Positions 17,868 through 27,158 of a stretch of 64,000 bases of DNA are shown here, piece by piece. Source of the DNA: Pelomonas caseinilytica. Its GTDB lineage: Bacteria; Pseudomonadota; Gammaproteobacteria; Burkholderiales; Burkholderiaceae_C. The position numbers and the translations under genes were made by a program. Position 1 is the first letter of the stretch. Each line of letters begins with the position of its first letter. The notes beneath the pieces were generated by a model. That model saw only the letters and a list, made by a program, of their open reading frames with translations. It was not told the origin of the DNA and ran no database searches. The stretch is from contig NZ_JAJTWT010000001.1 in NCBI RefSeq assembly GCF_021353235.1, positions 124,001 to 188,000 on the forward strand, read 5' to 3'.

Positions 17868-18524
17868 TCAGTCCGGTGTGAAAGGACCACCAGCCTGCGG
17901 GAAGACAAACTGCAGCTTGTCCAGCACCCGCGTTCCCTTGTCTTGAACGCTGGCGTCGATGGCCCGCACGACTTGCTGGAACTTCAAGGGATCAAGGGGC
18001 AGCGCGAGCGAGAGGCGCCCCAGAGGGCGAGGACCCCGATGGAGTGTTGCGACAATTTCCTCGGCCAATCGTTCGACGTTCAAGTTTGATTGATCGATCA
18101 GGTCAGCCAGCGCCTGGTTGCCTGGCTTGGAGAGATCCGCCGCGTCCGCCATCTCGCCGAACTCGAGTTGCACGATCGTCGTCGGTGGCCCACTGGGATC
18201 CGATGGCAACTGGCTGACAAACGCCGTGGCCCTCGGCCACGGCTTTTGCCAACCACTGACCGGGTTAGCCCCCTTGACCGGCGCGGGCGATAGCGCCGGC
18301 GTGATCGCGGAGGCTGGAGCTGGGGCGCCCGCCGGCGATGAGGCGGGCGAAGGCGCCGCCTGCGCGTCCGATTGCTTCATCTGGATCTCGACAGCCACGT
18401 CGCGGAAGGCACACCCGATGAGCTTCGCCATGCTCATGTGGGCCGCCAGAGGCCAGATCCGGGATTCGCTCCCACAGGTGATCAGCAGATCTCCTTCGCT
18501 GGTGTAGGTGATGTCGATGGCCAC
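17868..18524 (-). CDS. Protein of unknown function, first gene of an OmpA-tail pair
   Basis: A 218-residue protein starting at GTG with a strong GGGGAGG site 6 nt upstream. There is no signal peptide or membrane helix. An N-terminal domain of about 50 residues (ITYTSEGDLLITCGSESRIWPL) is joined by a Pro/Ala/Ser-rich linker (about 55-95) to a C-terminal alpha/beta domain (ATAFVSQLPSDPSGPPTTIVQLEFGEM...NVERLAEEIVATLHRG). I do not recognise the family. The immediate downstream membrane/OmpA-like gene is its likely partner. Confidence 0.72.
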   Translation of the reverse strand: MAIDITYTSEGDLLITCGSESRIWPLAAHMSMAKLIGCAFRDVAVEIQMKQSDAQAAPSPASSPAGAPAPASAITPALSPAPVKGANPVSGWQKPWPRATAFVSQLPSDPSGPPTTIVQLEFGEMADAADLSKPGNQALADLIDQSNLNVERLAEEIVATLHRGPRPLGRLSLALPLDPLKFQQVVRAIDASVQDKGTRVLDKLQFVFPQAGGPFTPD

Positions 18525-18903
18525 GGATGCCTCCCCGATGATGGATCGGCCTTCAAGGTAGCGTCATTGCGTCAAGCTGTGCTCCTCAAGGTTGGGGACG
18601 GCGGCATTCCTGTGTCGACGCGTGAATTGCCCAGGGTCTCGCGTCGTTCTTGACACGGACGTACACGAGGCTGGCTGCGTGACGGCGATGGACTTCGCGC
18701 GTTGGCCGGCGATTCAGTGCGGCATGAATCCGGACCGCCAAAATCCACCGGGCCGGTCCTGCATGACGGGCGTCGGCTACACGATAGCCCGTCGGCCTCG
18801 CGCGGCGTCGATTCGTCGGTGCGAGGCGTCGATTCGCCGCCGGGCTACAGCGTCGGGGCCGAGGTCGAGGTCTACTGCAGGCTCCAAGTTCCCGGAGCCT
18901 CCC
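18525..18903. other. Intergenic region between divergent operons
   Basis: About 380 bp without a convincing gene; the plus-strand frame through it lacks a ribosome binding site. It contains a 7-bp inverted repeat (GACGGGC at 18765 with GCCCGTC at 18787) and, nearer the signalling operon, the 21-bp-spaced direct repeat listed separately. Confidence 0.6.
18804..18836 (+). promoter_or_regulatory. Candidate LytTR operator: perfect 12-bp direct repeat with 21-bp period
   Basis: GGCGTCGATTCG occurs at 18804-18815 and again at 18825-18836. The period is two helical turns, the spacing used by LytTR-domain regulators that bind direct repeats as dimers. It sits 68 bp before the operon whose last gene encodes a LytTR response regulator, so autoregulation is the natural reading. 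Confidence 0.5.
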
Positions 18904-19647
18904 ATGCACCGCATGCGCCTTCGCCACGCGCGCCGCTTCCACCACCCCCACCACGCCGGCCGCCGCATCCTTTTCGGCCTGGGCGTCATCGGCGTGGGTG
19001 TGCTGGCGCTGCTGGACAACCTGCAGGTCTTCGGCCTGCCGCTGCTGCGCACCTTCTGGCCGCTGGCCCTGGTGCTGTTGGGACTGGCCCGCCTCATCTG
19101 GCCCCGCCATGCCGGCAGCTGGCTCTTCGGCACGGCGCTGATCGCCGTCGGCGCCCTGTTGACGGCGCAGAACCTCGGCTACACGCGGCTGGAGCTGCGC
19201 GACTGGTGGCCGGTGCTGGTGATCCTGGCGGGCCTGTCCATCCTGCTGCGCGGCCTGCTCCCGAACCGACAGCACCACGCCCTCGGCATGGCACGCGACA
19301 CCTCCACGCTGGAACATGGCGAACAGGTCAGCATCGACGCGAGCTTCGCATCCATCGAGCAGCAGAACGATTCGCGCAGCTTCAAGGGCGGACGCATCGA
19401 CGTGAACTTCGGCGGCGTGGAACTGGACCTGCACCGGGCAGCCATGGACGGGCCGGAGGCGACGCTGGACATCTCGGCCCGCTTCAGCGGCGTCGAGTTG
19501 CGCGTGCCGCGTGACTGGCTCGTCGTCGTGCAGATCACGGCCACGCTGGGCAGCGTCGAGGACCAGACCCTGCCACCGATGAACCCCACCCAACGCCTGG
19601 TACTGCGCGGCGACGCGACGTTCAGCGGCGTCGAGATCAAGAACTGA
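18904..19647 (+). CDS. LiaF-like membrane protein (DUF5668 plus cell-wall-active response domain)
   Basis: A 247-residue protein starting at MHRMRLRHARRF, a His/Arg-rich cytoplasmic head. Three or four short helices follow (ILFGLGVIGVGVLALLDNL, FWPLALVLLGLARLIWP, WLFGTALIAVGALLTA, WWPVLVILAGLSILL), each flanked by Trp or Arg as in DUF5668. The soluble C-terminal domain (SIDASFASIEQQNDSRSFKGG, VNFGGVELDLHRA, RFSGVELRVPRDW) has the repeated FxGVE strand motif of LiaF/YvqF-type sensors. It is the first gene of an operon with a LytS-type kinase and LytTR regulator, and probably modulates that kinase. Confidence 0.85.
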   Translation: MHRMRLRHARRFHHPHHAGRRILFGLGVIGVGVLALLDNLQVFGLPLLRTFWPLALVLLGLARLIWPRHAGSWLFGTALIAVGALLTAQNLGYTRLELRDWWPVLVILAGLSILLRGLLPNRQHHALGMARDTSTLEHGEQVSIDASFASIEQQNDSRSFKGGRIDVNFGGVELDLHRAAMDGPEATLDISARFSGVELRVPRDWLVVVQITATLGSVEDQTLPPMNPTQRLVLRGDATFSGVEIKN

Positions 19648-19656
19648 CCCGCCGGC

Positions 19657-20727
19657 GTGCATCCGCTGCTGACCCACCGGCACGTCCTGGCGGCCTATCT
19701 GCTGACGGCCGCCCTGGCCGGCATGGCCCTGGCGGCTCTGCCGGCCGCCCAGGGCCTGGCGTCCTACGGCTGGGCCCTGGCCTGGGTGTTGCCGCTGGCC
19801 CTGCTGCACGCCGTGGCGGCGCTGCCGGCCTACTACGTCTGCCGGGGCCAGCCCCTGGCCGTGCGGCGCTGGCAGCGGGCGCTGGCCGCACGGGCGGCGG
19901 CGGTCGGCGTACTGTCGGGCACGGGCCTGGCGGTGGCCGCGGCCTGGAACGCGGTCGGCCTGGCCGCCGGCCGCCCGGCCGGGCTGGTGGCCATGACGCC
20001 GCCGGCCTGGGCACTGACGCTGGCGCTGGTGGCCGGCTTCTTCGTGCTGGCCGTGCTGGCCCACGACCTGCTCATCGCCGTGCAGGGCGCCCAGGCCGCG
20101 ACCGCCCGCGAGGTCGAGGCGCGCCTGCTCGCCCGCGACATGGAGTTGCAGCTGCTGCGCCTGCAGATCGACCCGCACTTCCTCTTCAACAGCCTGAACT
20201 CCATCAGCGCGCTGACCCACTTCGACCCCGCCGGAGCCCGCGCCATGGCCATCGACCTGGCGGAGTTCTTCCGCCAGACCCTGGCCCTCGCCGGCCGCGG
20301 GCGCATCCGCCTCGAGGAAGAACTCGGACTGGTGCGGCATTACCTCGCCATCGAGCAGCAACGCCTGGGCGACAAGCTCGACCTCGCCATCCAGGCGCCA
20401 GACGACAGCCTGACCGCCCTGCTGCCGCCGCTGACCCTGCAGCCGCTCACGGAGAACGCCCTCAAGCACGGCCTGCGCCCGCGCGAGGACGGCGGCCGGC
20501 TCGACATCGAGGTGATGGCCCGAGACGGCTGGCTTCACCTGACGGTGCGCAACCCCGTGCCCGCCCAGGCCGCCGCGCAGAGCGGCCTGGGCCATGGCCT
20601 GCGCAACCTGCGAGAGCGGCTGGCGGCCCAGTACGGCAGCCGGGCGCGCGTGCACTGGGGGCCGACGCCCGCGGGCTTCGCCGTCGAGATCACCCTTCCC
20701 TTGGAAACCTCCGAGGCCCCACCATGA
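19657..20727 (+). CDS. LytS/YehU-type sensor histidine kinase
   Basis: A 356-residue protein starting at GTG, 9 nt after the LiaF-like gene. The N-terminal 140 residues contain about four membrane helices. The His_kinase domain has phospho-acceptor His174 in LQIDPHFLFNSLNSISAL, the diagnostic motif of the LytS group. The ATPase half (PPLTLQPLTENALKHGL, GHGLRNLRERLAAQYG) is present. It would phosphorylate the coupled LytTR regulator; the stop and next start overlap by 4 nt. Confidence 0.92.
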   Translation: MHPLLTHRHVLAAYLLTAALAGMALAALPAAQGLASYGWALAWVLPLALLHAVAALPAYYVCRGQPLAVRRWQRALAARAAAVGVLSGTGLAVAAAWNAVGLAAGRPAGLVAMTPPAWALTLALVAGFFVLAVLAHDLLIAVQGAQAATAREVEARLLARDMELQLLRLQIDPHFLFNSLNSISALTHFDPAGARAMAIDLAEFFRQTLALAGRGRIRLEEELGLVRHYLAIEQQRLGDKLDLAIQAPDDSLTALLPPLTLQPLTENALKHGLRPREDGGRLDIEVMARDGWLHLTVRNPVPAQAAAQSGLGHGLRNLRERLAAQYGSRARVHWGPTPAGFAVEITLPLETSEAPP

Positions 20728-21461
20728 CCCAGCCCTCGCCCTTGCGGGCCCTGATCGCCGACGACGAGATCCTGGCCCGCCGCCTGCTGCGCGAATACCT
20801 CGCCGCCCACGCCGACATCGAGGTCGTCGCCGAGGCCGACAACGGCCTGGAGGCCGCCCGCGCCCTTACCGAACTCAAGCCCGATCTCGTCTTCCTCGAC
20901 ATCCAGATGCCGCGCCTCACAGGCCTCGAAGTGCTGGAGCTGACGGGCCGGCGCGAGGGCGTCGTCTTCACCACCGCCTACGACCAGCATGCCCTGCGCG
21001 CCTTCGAGCTGCATGCCGTGGACTACCTGCTCAAGCCCTTCACCCAGGCGCGCTTCGACGCCGCGCTGGACCGCGCCCGGCGGCTGCTGGGCCAGCCGGC
21101 GCCGGGCCTGGACCACCTCGTCGCGCCGGCGCCGACCCTCGCCCGGGTGCTGGTGCGCGACGGCAGCGGCGGCATGCAAGTGCTGGCCGTGGACGCCATC
21201 GACTACATCGAGGCCCAGGCCGACAACGTCGCCTTCCACAGCGCCGGCCGCGAACACCTGAAGGCCCAACGCATCTCCGAGCTGGAGGCCGCCCTCGACC
21301 CCCGCCGCTTCGTGCGCGTGCACCGCTCCTTCATCATCAACCTGGCCGCCCTGGCCGGGCTGGAGAAGACCGACAGCGACGCCCACCTGGCGCGCATGAA
21401 GAGCGGCAAGCGCATCCCCGTCAGCCGCAGCGGCTATGAGCGGCTGCGCGCGGTGCTCTAA
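20724..21461 (+). CDS. LytTR-family response regulator
   Basis: A 245-residue protein. The receiver domain has acidic IADDE at 11-15, phospho-acceptor Asp59 in LVFLDIQMP, and KPF near residue 105. The C-terminal LytTR DNA-binding domain (about 140-245) shows DAIDYIEAQADNVAFH, RRFVRVHRSFIINLAALAGLEK and GKRIPVSRSGYERLRAVL. LytTR domains bind direct repeats about 21 bp apart; such a repeat lies at 18804-18836 upstream of the operon. Confidence 0.94.
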   Translation: MTQPSPLRALIADDEILARRLLREYLAAHADIEVVAEADNGLEAARALTELKPDLVFLDIQMPRLTGLEVLELTGRREGVVFTTAYDQHALRAFELHAVDYLLKPFTQARFDAALDRARRLLGQPAPGLDHLVAPAPTLARVLVRDGSGGMQVLAVDAIDYIEAQADNVAFHSAGREHLKAQRISELEAALDPRRFVRVHRSFIINLAALAGLEKTDSDAHLARMKSGKRIPVSRSGYERLRAVL

Positions 21462-21529
21462 GCGCGCCGGGGCGGTACGGCCTGTTTCGGCGGGAAAACA
21501 CGGAGCGGCGCTTCGGCGCGCGGCAGTTA

Positions 21530-21543
21530 GGATAGCGCTATCC
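21530..21543 (+). promoter_or_regulatory. LacI-type operator upstream of gluconokinase
   Basis: GGATAGCGCTATCC is a perfect 14-bp palindrome with the central CG typical of LacI/GntR-family operators. It is 66 bp before the gluconokinase start codon. Identical or near-identical copies lie before the lacI-family gene and the TonB receptor gene. Confidence 0.8.
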
Positions 21544-21609
21544 AGCTTGGGCGATGCATCCCGCGCGCCTCGCCAGCCACCCTTCCCGCCCGCCCTCGCC
21601 TCCCGCTCC

Positions 21610-22134
21610 ATGAGTCCTCTTGCGCCCGATTCCGTCGTCGTCATGGGTGTGGCCGGCAGCGGCAAGTCCACGCTGGCGGCGGCCGTGGCCGCCGACGTCG
21701 CGCGGCCCTGGGTGGATGCGGACGATTTCCACAGCGAGTCCAACCGCCGCAAGATGGCCGAGGGCCAGCCGCTGGACGACCTCGACCGCGCCGCCTGGCT
21801 CGCCAGCCTGGGCACCCAGCTGCAGCTCCACCCCGGCGGCCTGGTGCTGGCCTGCTCGGCCCTCAAGCGCGGCTACCGCGACCAGTTGCGCCGTGCCTCG
21901 CCAGGGCTGCGCTTCGCCTTCCTGGACATCGGCAAGGCCGAGGCCGCCCGCCGGGTGGCGACGCGCGGCACCCATTTCTTCAGCGCCAGCCTCATCGACA
22001 GCCAGTTCGCGACGCTGGAGTCGCCCCTCGGCGAACCGGGCGTGCTGCGCCTGGACGCCCAGCGCCCACTGCACGAGCTGCGCCAGCAGGTGAGCCAGTG
22101 GCTGCGGCAACCCCTGGGTTCGGTCCTTGGCTGA
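21610..22134 (+). CDS. gntK: Gluconokinase
   Basis: A 174-residue kinase of the GntK family. The P-loop GVAGSGKS is at residues 13-20, DADDFHSESNRRKMAEGQPLDDLDRAAWL is the family substrate signature, and LACSALKRGYRDQLR follows. It phosphorylates D-gluconate to 6-phosphogluconate. The start codon is placed at MSPLAPD; the longer frame upstream runs through the operator and is not coding. It is the first gene of the operon gntK-GPH symporter-GH94 phosphorylase and lies under the GGATAGCGCTATCC operator. Gluconate is exactly the second product expected from cellobionate phosphorolysis. Confidence 0.93.
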   Translation: MSPLAPDSVVVMGVAGSGKSTLAAAVAADVARPWVDADDFHSESNRRKMAEGQPLDDLDRAAWLASLGTQLQLHPGGLVLACSALKRGYRDQLRRASPGLRFAFLDIGKAEAARRVATRGTHFFSASLIDSQFATLESPLGEPGVLRLDAQRPLHELRQQVSQWLRQPLGSVLG

Positions 22135-22138
22135 AGCC

Positions 22139-23503
22139 ATGACGCCCGCCCGCCCTGCGCCCCTCACGCGGCGCGAGATCGTCGGCTACGGCCTGGGCGA
22201 CATGGGGTTCAACTTCTACTGGACCAACATCTCCACCTTCCTGCTGATCTTCTACACCGACGTGTTCGGCATCACCGCGGCGGCGGCGGCCAGCATGCTC
22301 TTCGTCGTGAAGATCTTCAACGCCTTCACCGACCCCATGATCGGGGCCCTGGCCGACCGCACGCGCACGCGCTGGGGCAAGTTCCGGCCCTACCTGCTCG
22401 TGCTGCCGCTGCCGCTGGCCGTCGTCGGCGTGGCGGCCTACTCGACGCCGGACTTCGGCCCCACCGGCAAGCTGGCCTGGGCCGGCGTCACCTACCTGCT
22501 GCTGATGACGCTCTACACCGGCGCCAACCTCCCCTACAGCGCCTTGTCGGGCGTGCTGTCGGGCGACGCGCGCGAGCGCAACGCCATCAACGCCTCGCGC
22601 TTCGTGTGCGGCTTCGCCGGCGGCACCCTCGTCACGGCGGCATCGCCCCGCCTGGTCGCCTGGCTCGGCGGCAGCGACCCTGCCCTGGGCTGGACGCTGA
22701 CCATGGCGTTCTGGGGCCTCGCGGCCGCCCTCATCTTCGCCTTCACCTTCACCAGCACCACCGAGCGCGTGCAGCCGCCACCGGCCCAGCCGTCCAGCGT
22801 GAGGCAGGACCTGGCCGACCTGCGCAACAACCGGCCGTGGATCCTGCTGTTCTTCCTGGCCCTCATCATCATGGGCGGCATCACGCTGCGCATGACCAGC
22901 GCCGCCTACTACTTCAAGTACGTCGTCAACCGCCCCGAGCTGCTGGGCAGCTTCGTGCCGGCCTATCTGCTGGCCGCCGCGGCCGGCACGGCCTTCACGC
23001 CGCTGCTCACGCGCTTCATCGACAAGCGCAGGCTGATGATCGGCCTGATGCTCGCGTCCACGGTGCTGTCGACGGCCTTCCTCTTCGTGCCGAGCGACCA
23101 GATCCTGCTGATGTACGTGCTGCAGGTCGCCCTCGGCCTGGCCCTCGGCCCGAAGTCGCCGCTGTCCTTCGCCATGCTGGCCGACACGGCCGACTACAAC
23201 GAATGGCGCCACGCCCGGCGCGCCACCGGCCTGACCTTCGCGGCCAGCTCCTTCGCGCAGAAGCTCGGCACCGCCATGGCCGTGGCCGTCATCGGCGCGC
23301 TGTTCTCGGCCCTGGGCTATGTGCCCAATGCCACGCAGTCGGCGCAGTCGCAGAGCGGCATCGTCTGGCTGATGTCCGTCATTCCGGCCGCCTTCACGCT
23401 GCTGGCCGCGGTCATCATGGTCTTCTACAGCCTCGACAACCCGACCATGGCGCGCATCCAGGCCGACCTGGCCGCGCGCAAATCCTCCACCTCGACCTCC
23501 TGA
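22139..23503 (+). CDS. GPH-family sugar:cation symporter
   Basis: A 454-residue, 12-helix transporter of the glycoside-pentoside-hexuronide family. [12 protein letters not shown] near residue 16 and the loop motif [28 protein letters not shown] (the MelB/GusB-type signature) are clear. [22 protein letters not shown] corresponds to the second conserved loop. It starts 5 nt after gntK and ends 4 nt before the GH94 gene. Context suggests uptake of a glucosyl-aldonic acid such as cellobionate across the inner membrane. Confidence 0.9.
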   Translation: MTPARPAPLTRREIVGYGLGDMGFNFYWTNISTFLLIFYTDVFGITAAAAASMLFVVKIFNAFTDPMIGALADRTRTRWGKFRPYLLVLPLPLAVVGVAAYSTPDFGPTGKLAWAGVTYLLLMTLYTGANLPYSALSGVLSGDARERNAINASRFVCGFAGGTLVTAASPRLVAWLGGSDPALGWTLTMAFWGLAAALIFAFTFTSTTERVQPPPAQPSSVRQDLADLRNNRPWILLFFLALIIMGGITLRMTSAAYYFKYVVNRPELLGSFVPAYLLAAAAGTAFTPLLTRFIDKRRLMIGLMLASTVLSTAFLFVPSDQILLMYVLQVALGLALGPKSPLSFAMLADTADYNEWRHARRATGLTFAASSFAQKLGTAMAVAVIGALFSALGYVPNATQSAQSQSGIVWLMSVIPAAFTLLAAVIMVFYSLDNPTMARIQADLAARKSSTSTS

Positions 23504-23507
23504 CACC

Positions 23508-25859
23508 ATGTTCGGTCCCATCGACGGCGGCGAGCGCTACGAACTCGCCAGCCCCACCGCCCTGCCCCAGGCCGGCGGCTTCCTCTGGAACCGCCGGATG
23601 ATGATCCAGGTGACCTGCCGCGGCTACGCCACCGCGCAGTTCATGCAGCCCGAACCGGCCAAGTACGCGCATGCGCCCAACCTGGAGGCCAAGACCTTCA
23701 TGCAGCCGGAGCAGGCCTACTACGCCCACCACCCCGGCCGCTTCGTCTACGTGAAGGACGAGGACACGGGCGAGCTGTTCTCGGCCCCCTACGAGCCGGT
23801 GCGCGCACCGCTGGCGTCCTTCGCCTTCCGCGCCGGGCGGCACGACCTCGGCTGGACCGTGGAGCACCTGGGCGTGCGCGTGGAGCTGCAGCTCGGCCTG
23901 CCCACGGATGACGTCGTCGAGCTGTGGACGCTCAAGGTCACCAACCTGTCGGGCCGGCCGCGGCGCCTCAGCGTGGTGCCCTACTTCCCGATCGGCTACA
24001 TGTCGTGGATGAACCAGTCCGCCGAGTGGCGCGACGACCTCGGCGGCATCGTGGCCAGCTCCGTGACGCCCTACCAGAAGGTGGCCGACTACTTCAAGAA
24101 CCTGCACCTCAAGGACAAGACCTATTTCCTCTGCGAGCGCCGGCCCGATGCCTGGGAGGCCTGCCAGGCGGCCTTCGAGGGCGAGGGCGGCCTGCACCGC
24201 CCGAGCGCGCTGCAGGCCGAGCGCCTGGCCGGCGGCGACGCCCGCTACGAGACCCCCGCCGCCTGCGTGCAATACCGCCTCGCGCTCGGGGCCGGGCAGG
24301 CCGAGACCTGCCGCTTCCTGTTCGGCCCCGCGCTGGACGACGCCGAGATCGCGCGGCTGCGAACCGCCTACCTGAGCGAAGCCGGCTTCGCCCGCGCCGC
24401 CCAGGCCTATGCCGCCTACATCGACCGCGGCCGGGGCTGCCTGCGCATCCGCACACCCGACGCGGCCTTCGACAACTTCGTCAACCACTGGCTGCCGCGC
24501 CAGGTCTTCTATCACGGCGACGTCAACCGCCTCAGCACCGACCCGCAGACGCGCAACTACCTGCAGGACAGCCTCGGCATGGCCTACATCGCCCCGCAGG
24601 TGACGCGCGGCGCGCTGCTGCATGCCCTGGGCCAGCAGTCGGCCAACGGCTCCATGCCTGACGGCATCCTCCTCGTCGAGGGTGCCGAGCTGAAGTACAT
24701 CAACCAGGTGCCGCACACCGACCACTGCGTCTGGCTGCCGGTCTGCCTGCAGGCCTACCTCGACGAGACCGCCGACTTCGCCCTGCTCGACCAGTCCGTG
24801 CGCGACACCGCGGGTGCCGAGCTAACGGTGGCCGAGCGCATCGACCGCGCCATGGCCTGGCTGGAGCAGGACCGCGACGCCCGCGGCCTGAGCTTCATCG
24901 CCCAGGGCGACTGGTGCGATCCGATGAACATGGTGGGCTACAAGGGCCGCGGCGTGTCGGGCTGGCTGACCGTGGCCGCGGCGCATGCGATGCGGCTGTG
25001 GGCCGGCATCTGCGACGACACGGGCCGCGCCGCCGCGTCCGCCCGCTGGCATGCGGCGGCGGCGGCCCTGAACGACGCCGCCAACCGCCACCTCTGGGAC
25101 GGCCGCTGGTTCGCCCGCGGCATCACCGACGACGGCGTCGCCTTCGGCGTCGCGGCGGACGCCGAAGGCCGCATCTACCTCAACCCCCAGGCCTGGGCCA
25201 TGCTCAGCGGCGCCGCCAGCGATGCCCAACGCCAGCTGATGGTGCAGGCCATCGAGGAGGAACTGGAGACGCCCCACGGCGTGGCCATGTTCGCCCCGCC
25301 CTACTCGCGCATGCGCGACGACGTCGGCCGCGTCACGCAGAAGCATCCCGGCTCGGCCGAGAACGGCGCCGTCTACAACCATGCGGCCAGCTTCTACGTC
25401 CATGCCCTGTACGAGACCGGCGACGGCGACCGCGCCTTCCGGCTGCTGCGCCAGATGATTCCCGGCCCCGACGCCGCCGATTTGCTGCAGCGCGGCCAGT
25501 TGCCGGTGTTCATCCCCAACTACTACCGCGGTGCCCACAGGCAGTACCCGCGCACGGCCGGCCGCTCCAGCCAGCTGTTCAACACCGGCACGGCGGCCTG
25601 GGCCTACCGCTGCGTCATCGAGGGCCTGTGCGGCCTGCGCGGCGATGCCGAGGGCCTGCGGGTGCAGCCGCAGTTGCCGACGGGCTGGGACGGGCTGGAG
25701 GCGGAGCGCGAGTTCCGCGGCGCGCATTTCCGGCTGCAGGTGCGGCGCACCGGCGTGCCGGCCATGCAGGTGCGGCTCGACGGCCAGCCCCTGCCTGACG
25801 GCCGGGTGCGTGGCATCGAGGCCGGGCGCGAATACCGGCTGGAGGTGGAGCTCCCCTGA
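23508..25859 (+). CDS. GH94 phosphorylase, probable cellobionic acid phosphorylase
   Basis: A 783-residue protein, cytoplasmic (no signal peptide), with the four-part GH94 layout: N-terminal beta-sandwich (about 1-270), helical linker, (alpha/alpha)6 barrel (about 320-710) and a short C-terminal beta-sheet. The general-acid Asp is Asp471 in GDWCDPMN, equivalent to the DWND motif of cellobiose phosphorylase. The segment [20 protein letters not shown] places Arg608 and Lys612 four residues apart; from memory, the Saccharophagus enzyme uses an Arg/Lys pair with that spacing to bind the gluconate carboxylate. The length matches the Xanthomonas cellobionic acid phosphorylase rather than cellobiose or chitobiose phosphorylases. 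The predicted reaction is cellobionate + Pi to glucose-1-phosphate + gluconate, with gluconate passed to the co-transcribed GntK. Substrate is inferred from context, not proven. Confidence 0.82.
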   Translation: MFGPIDGGERYELASPTALPQAGGFLWNRRMMIQVTCRGYATAQFMQPEPAKYAHAPNLEAKTFMQPEQAYYAHHPGRFVYVKDEDTGELFSAPYEPVRAPLASFAFRAGRHDLGWTVEHLGVRVELQLGLPTDDVVELWTLKVTNLSGRPRRLSVVPYFPIGYMSWMNQSAEWRDDLGGIVASSVTPYQKVADYFKNLHLKDKTYFLCERRPDAWEACQAAFEGEGGLHRPSALQAERLAGGDARYETPAACVQYRLALGAGQAETCRFLFGPALDDAEIARLRTAYLSEAGFARAAQAYAAYIDRGRGCLRIRTPDAAFDNFVNHWLPRQVFYHGDVNRLSTDPQTRNYLQDSLGMAYIAPQVTRGALLHALGQQSANGSMPDGILLVEGAELKYINQVPHTDHCVWLPVCLQAYLDETADFALLDQSVRDTAGAELTVAERIDRAMAWLEQDRDARGLSFIAQGDWCDPMNMVGYKGRGVSGWLTVAAAHAMRLWAGICDDTGRAAASARWHAAAAALNDAANRHLWDGRWFARGITDDGVAFGVAADAEGRIYLNPQAWAMLSGAASDAQRQLMVQAIEEELETPHGVAMFAPPYSRMRDDVGRVTQKHPGSAENGAVYNHAASFYVHALYETGDGDRAFRLLRQMIPGPDAADLLQRGQLPVFIPNYYRGAHRQYPRTAGRSSQLFNTGTAAWAYRCVIEGLCGLRGDAEGLRVQPQLPTGWDGLEAEREFRGAHFRLQVRRTGVPAMQVRLDGQPLPDGRVRGIEAGREYRLEVELP

Positions 25860-25870
25860 ACTGAAACCTC

Positions 25871-25942
25871 AAAGGCAACCACAGAGGCACAGAGAAGGCG
25901 GGATGACGCCCCCTCTGTGTCTCTGTGCCTCTGTGGCTGTGT
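25871..25942. repeat. CCACAGAGGCAC palindromic repeat, copy A
   Basis: The left arm CCACAGAGGCACAGAG (25879-25894) and right arm CTCTGTGCCTCTGTGG (25921-25936) are perfect reverse complements. An extra CTCTGTGT lies before the right arm, and the GGCAACC/GGTTGCC edge is shared with the other copies. The element lies between the convergent GH94 and lacI-family genes and could terminate both. Confidence 0.85.
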
Positions 25943-25952
25943 TCTCTTGCAC

Positions 25953-26996
25953 TCAGGCGCTCGCGCGCCTGACGATCTCGAAGCCCAGGTCCAGCTGGGG
26001 CCGGGCCACGGGCTGGCCGCGCATCAGTTGTATGAGCATCTGCGCGGCCTGCTCGCCGATCTCGCAGCGCGGTGTGGCCACGGTGGTCAGTGGCGGCAGC
26101 ATCTGGTCGCTGCCGGGCAGGTCGTTGAAGCCGGCGATGGCCACCTGCTCGGGCACCTTCACGCCCAGGCGCAGGGCGGCCAGCAAGGCGCCCTGGGCCA
26201 GGTCGTCGTTGCAGAAGAAGACGGCATCGGCGTCCGGCGCCTCGCGCAGCAGCTGCTCCAGCATCTCGCCGCCCAGCGCCATCGACGACGGCTCGGACCG
26301 CAGCAGCTTGCGGACCTGCCCCTCCAGCCCCGCCTGCTGCATCGCCGCCTCGTAGCCTTCGCCACGCTGCAGGGTGCGGGGGTCGAGCTGGGCCGCGGCA
26401 TAGACGACGTGGCGGCGCCCGGCGTCCAGCAGATGGCGGGTGATGGCGCGGCCGGCCTCGCGCTGCGAGAAGCCGACGCTGTAGCAGCCCGGGTCGTCCG
26501 CCAGCTCCATGAGATGCACGCAGGGCACGCCGCTGTTCTGGATCAGCGCCATGGCGGCGGGGCTGTGGTCCAGCCCCGTGACGATGAGCCCCGCCGGGCG
26601 GTGGGCCAGGAAGCTGCGCAGCACCGCCTCCTCCTCGGCCGGGTCGTAGTGCGTCACCCCGATCAGTGTCTGGTAGCCGGCGGCCGTCAGGCAGCGCTGC
26701 AGCGCGTCCAGCAGCTCGACGAAGAGCGTGTTGCTGAGCTTGGGGATAAGCACCGCCACGTGAGAGCTGCGGCTGGAGGCCAGGGCGCGGGCGGCGGGGT
26801 CGGGCACGTAGCCCAGAGCGGCGGCGGCGGCGTGCACGCGCTCGCACAGCTCGGCCGCCACGGCCCGCTCGCCGCGCAGGGCACGCGACACGGTGATGGG
26901 ACTGACACCGGCCTCGCGGGCCACGTCGGCGAGGGTCACGCGGCCGGTGGCGCGGGGTCGACGGGCAGGCGCGGCAGCGGCTTTCGAGTTGGGCAT
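25953..26996 (-). CDS. LacI-family repressor of the sugar-acid locus (GntR-like)
   Basis: A 347-residue regulator. The N-terminal helix-turn-helix is VTLADVAREAGVSPITVSRALRGE (about residues 20-43) with the hinge ALGYVPDPAARALASSR. The periplasmic-binding-protein-like domain has HVAVLIPKLSNTLFVELLDALQ, VFFCNDDLAQGALLA and VAIAGFNDLPGSDQMLPPLTTV, closest in style to the gluconate repressor GntR branch. An imperfect GGATAGCG operator 45 bp upstream suggests autoregulation, and two perfect copies flank the target operon and TonB gene. The effector is likely gluconate or a related aldonate. Confidence 0.9.
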   Translation of the reverse strand: MPNSKAAAAPARRPRATGRVTLADVAREAGVSPITVSRALRGERAVAAELCERVHAAAAALGYVPDPAARALASSRSSHVAVLIPKLSNTLFVELLDALQRCLTAAGYQTLIGVTHYDPAEEEAVLRSFLAHRPAGLIVTGLDHSPAAMALIQNSGVPCVHLMELADDPGCYSVGFSQREAGRAITRHLLDAGRRHVVYAAAQLDPRTLQRGEGYEAAMQQAGLEGQVRKLLRSEPSSMALGGEMLEQLLREAPDADAVFFCNDDLAQGALLAALRLGVKVPEQVAIAGFNDLPGSDQMLPPLTTVATPRCEIGEQAAQMLIQLMRGQPVARPQLDLGFEIVRRASA

Positions 26997-27040
26997 GGCT
27001 CCATGTTATCCCCCATATCGCGGGGTTCGGCCAAGCTCTA

Positions 27041-27054
27041 GGATAGCGCAATCC
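27041..27054 (-). promoter_or_regulatory. Imperfect LacI-type operator upstream of the repressor gene
   Basis: GGATAGCGCAATCC differs from the perfect palindrome GGATAGCGCTATCC at one base and lies 45 bp upstream of the repressor start codon. A weaker site before the repressor gene would fit mild autoregulation. Confidence 0.65.
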
Positions 27055-27158
27055 ACCCATGAAACCGGCCCACTCATCCGGGCCTCGCCGGGGTGGGGAG
27101 CGCCCTTGCCGGGGGCGGTGCCCGGGGGTGCCCTGACCCCTCTTTTTTTGGATTTTTC

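Noticed and set aside
18586-20655. 689-residue minus-strand frame opposite the LiaF-like and LytS genes
   Set aside because: Gln/His/Arg-rich low-complexity sequence without start signals. The plus-strand genes are coupled and have clear domains.
21992-23521. 509-residue minus-strand frame opposite the GPH symporter
   Set aside because: No recognisable motif, and it covers a transporter gene with full signature sequences on the other strand.
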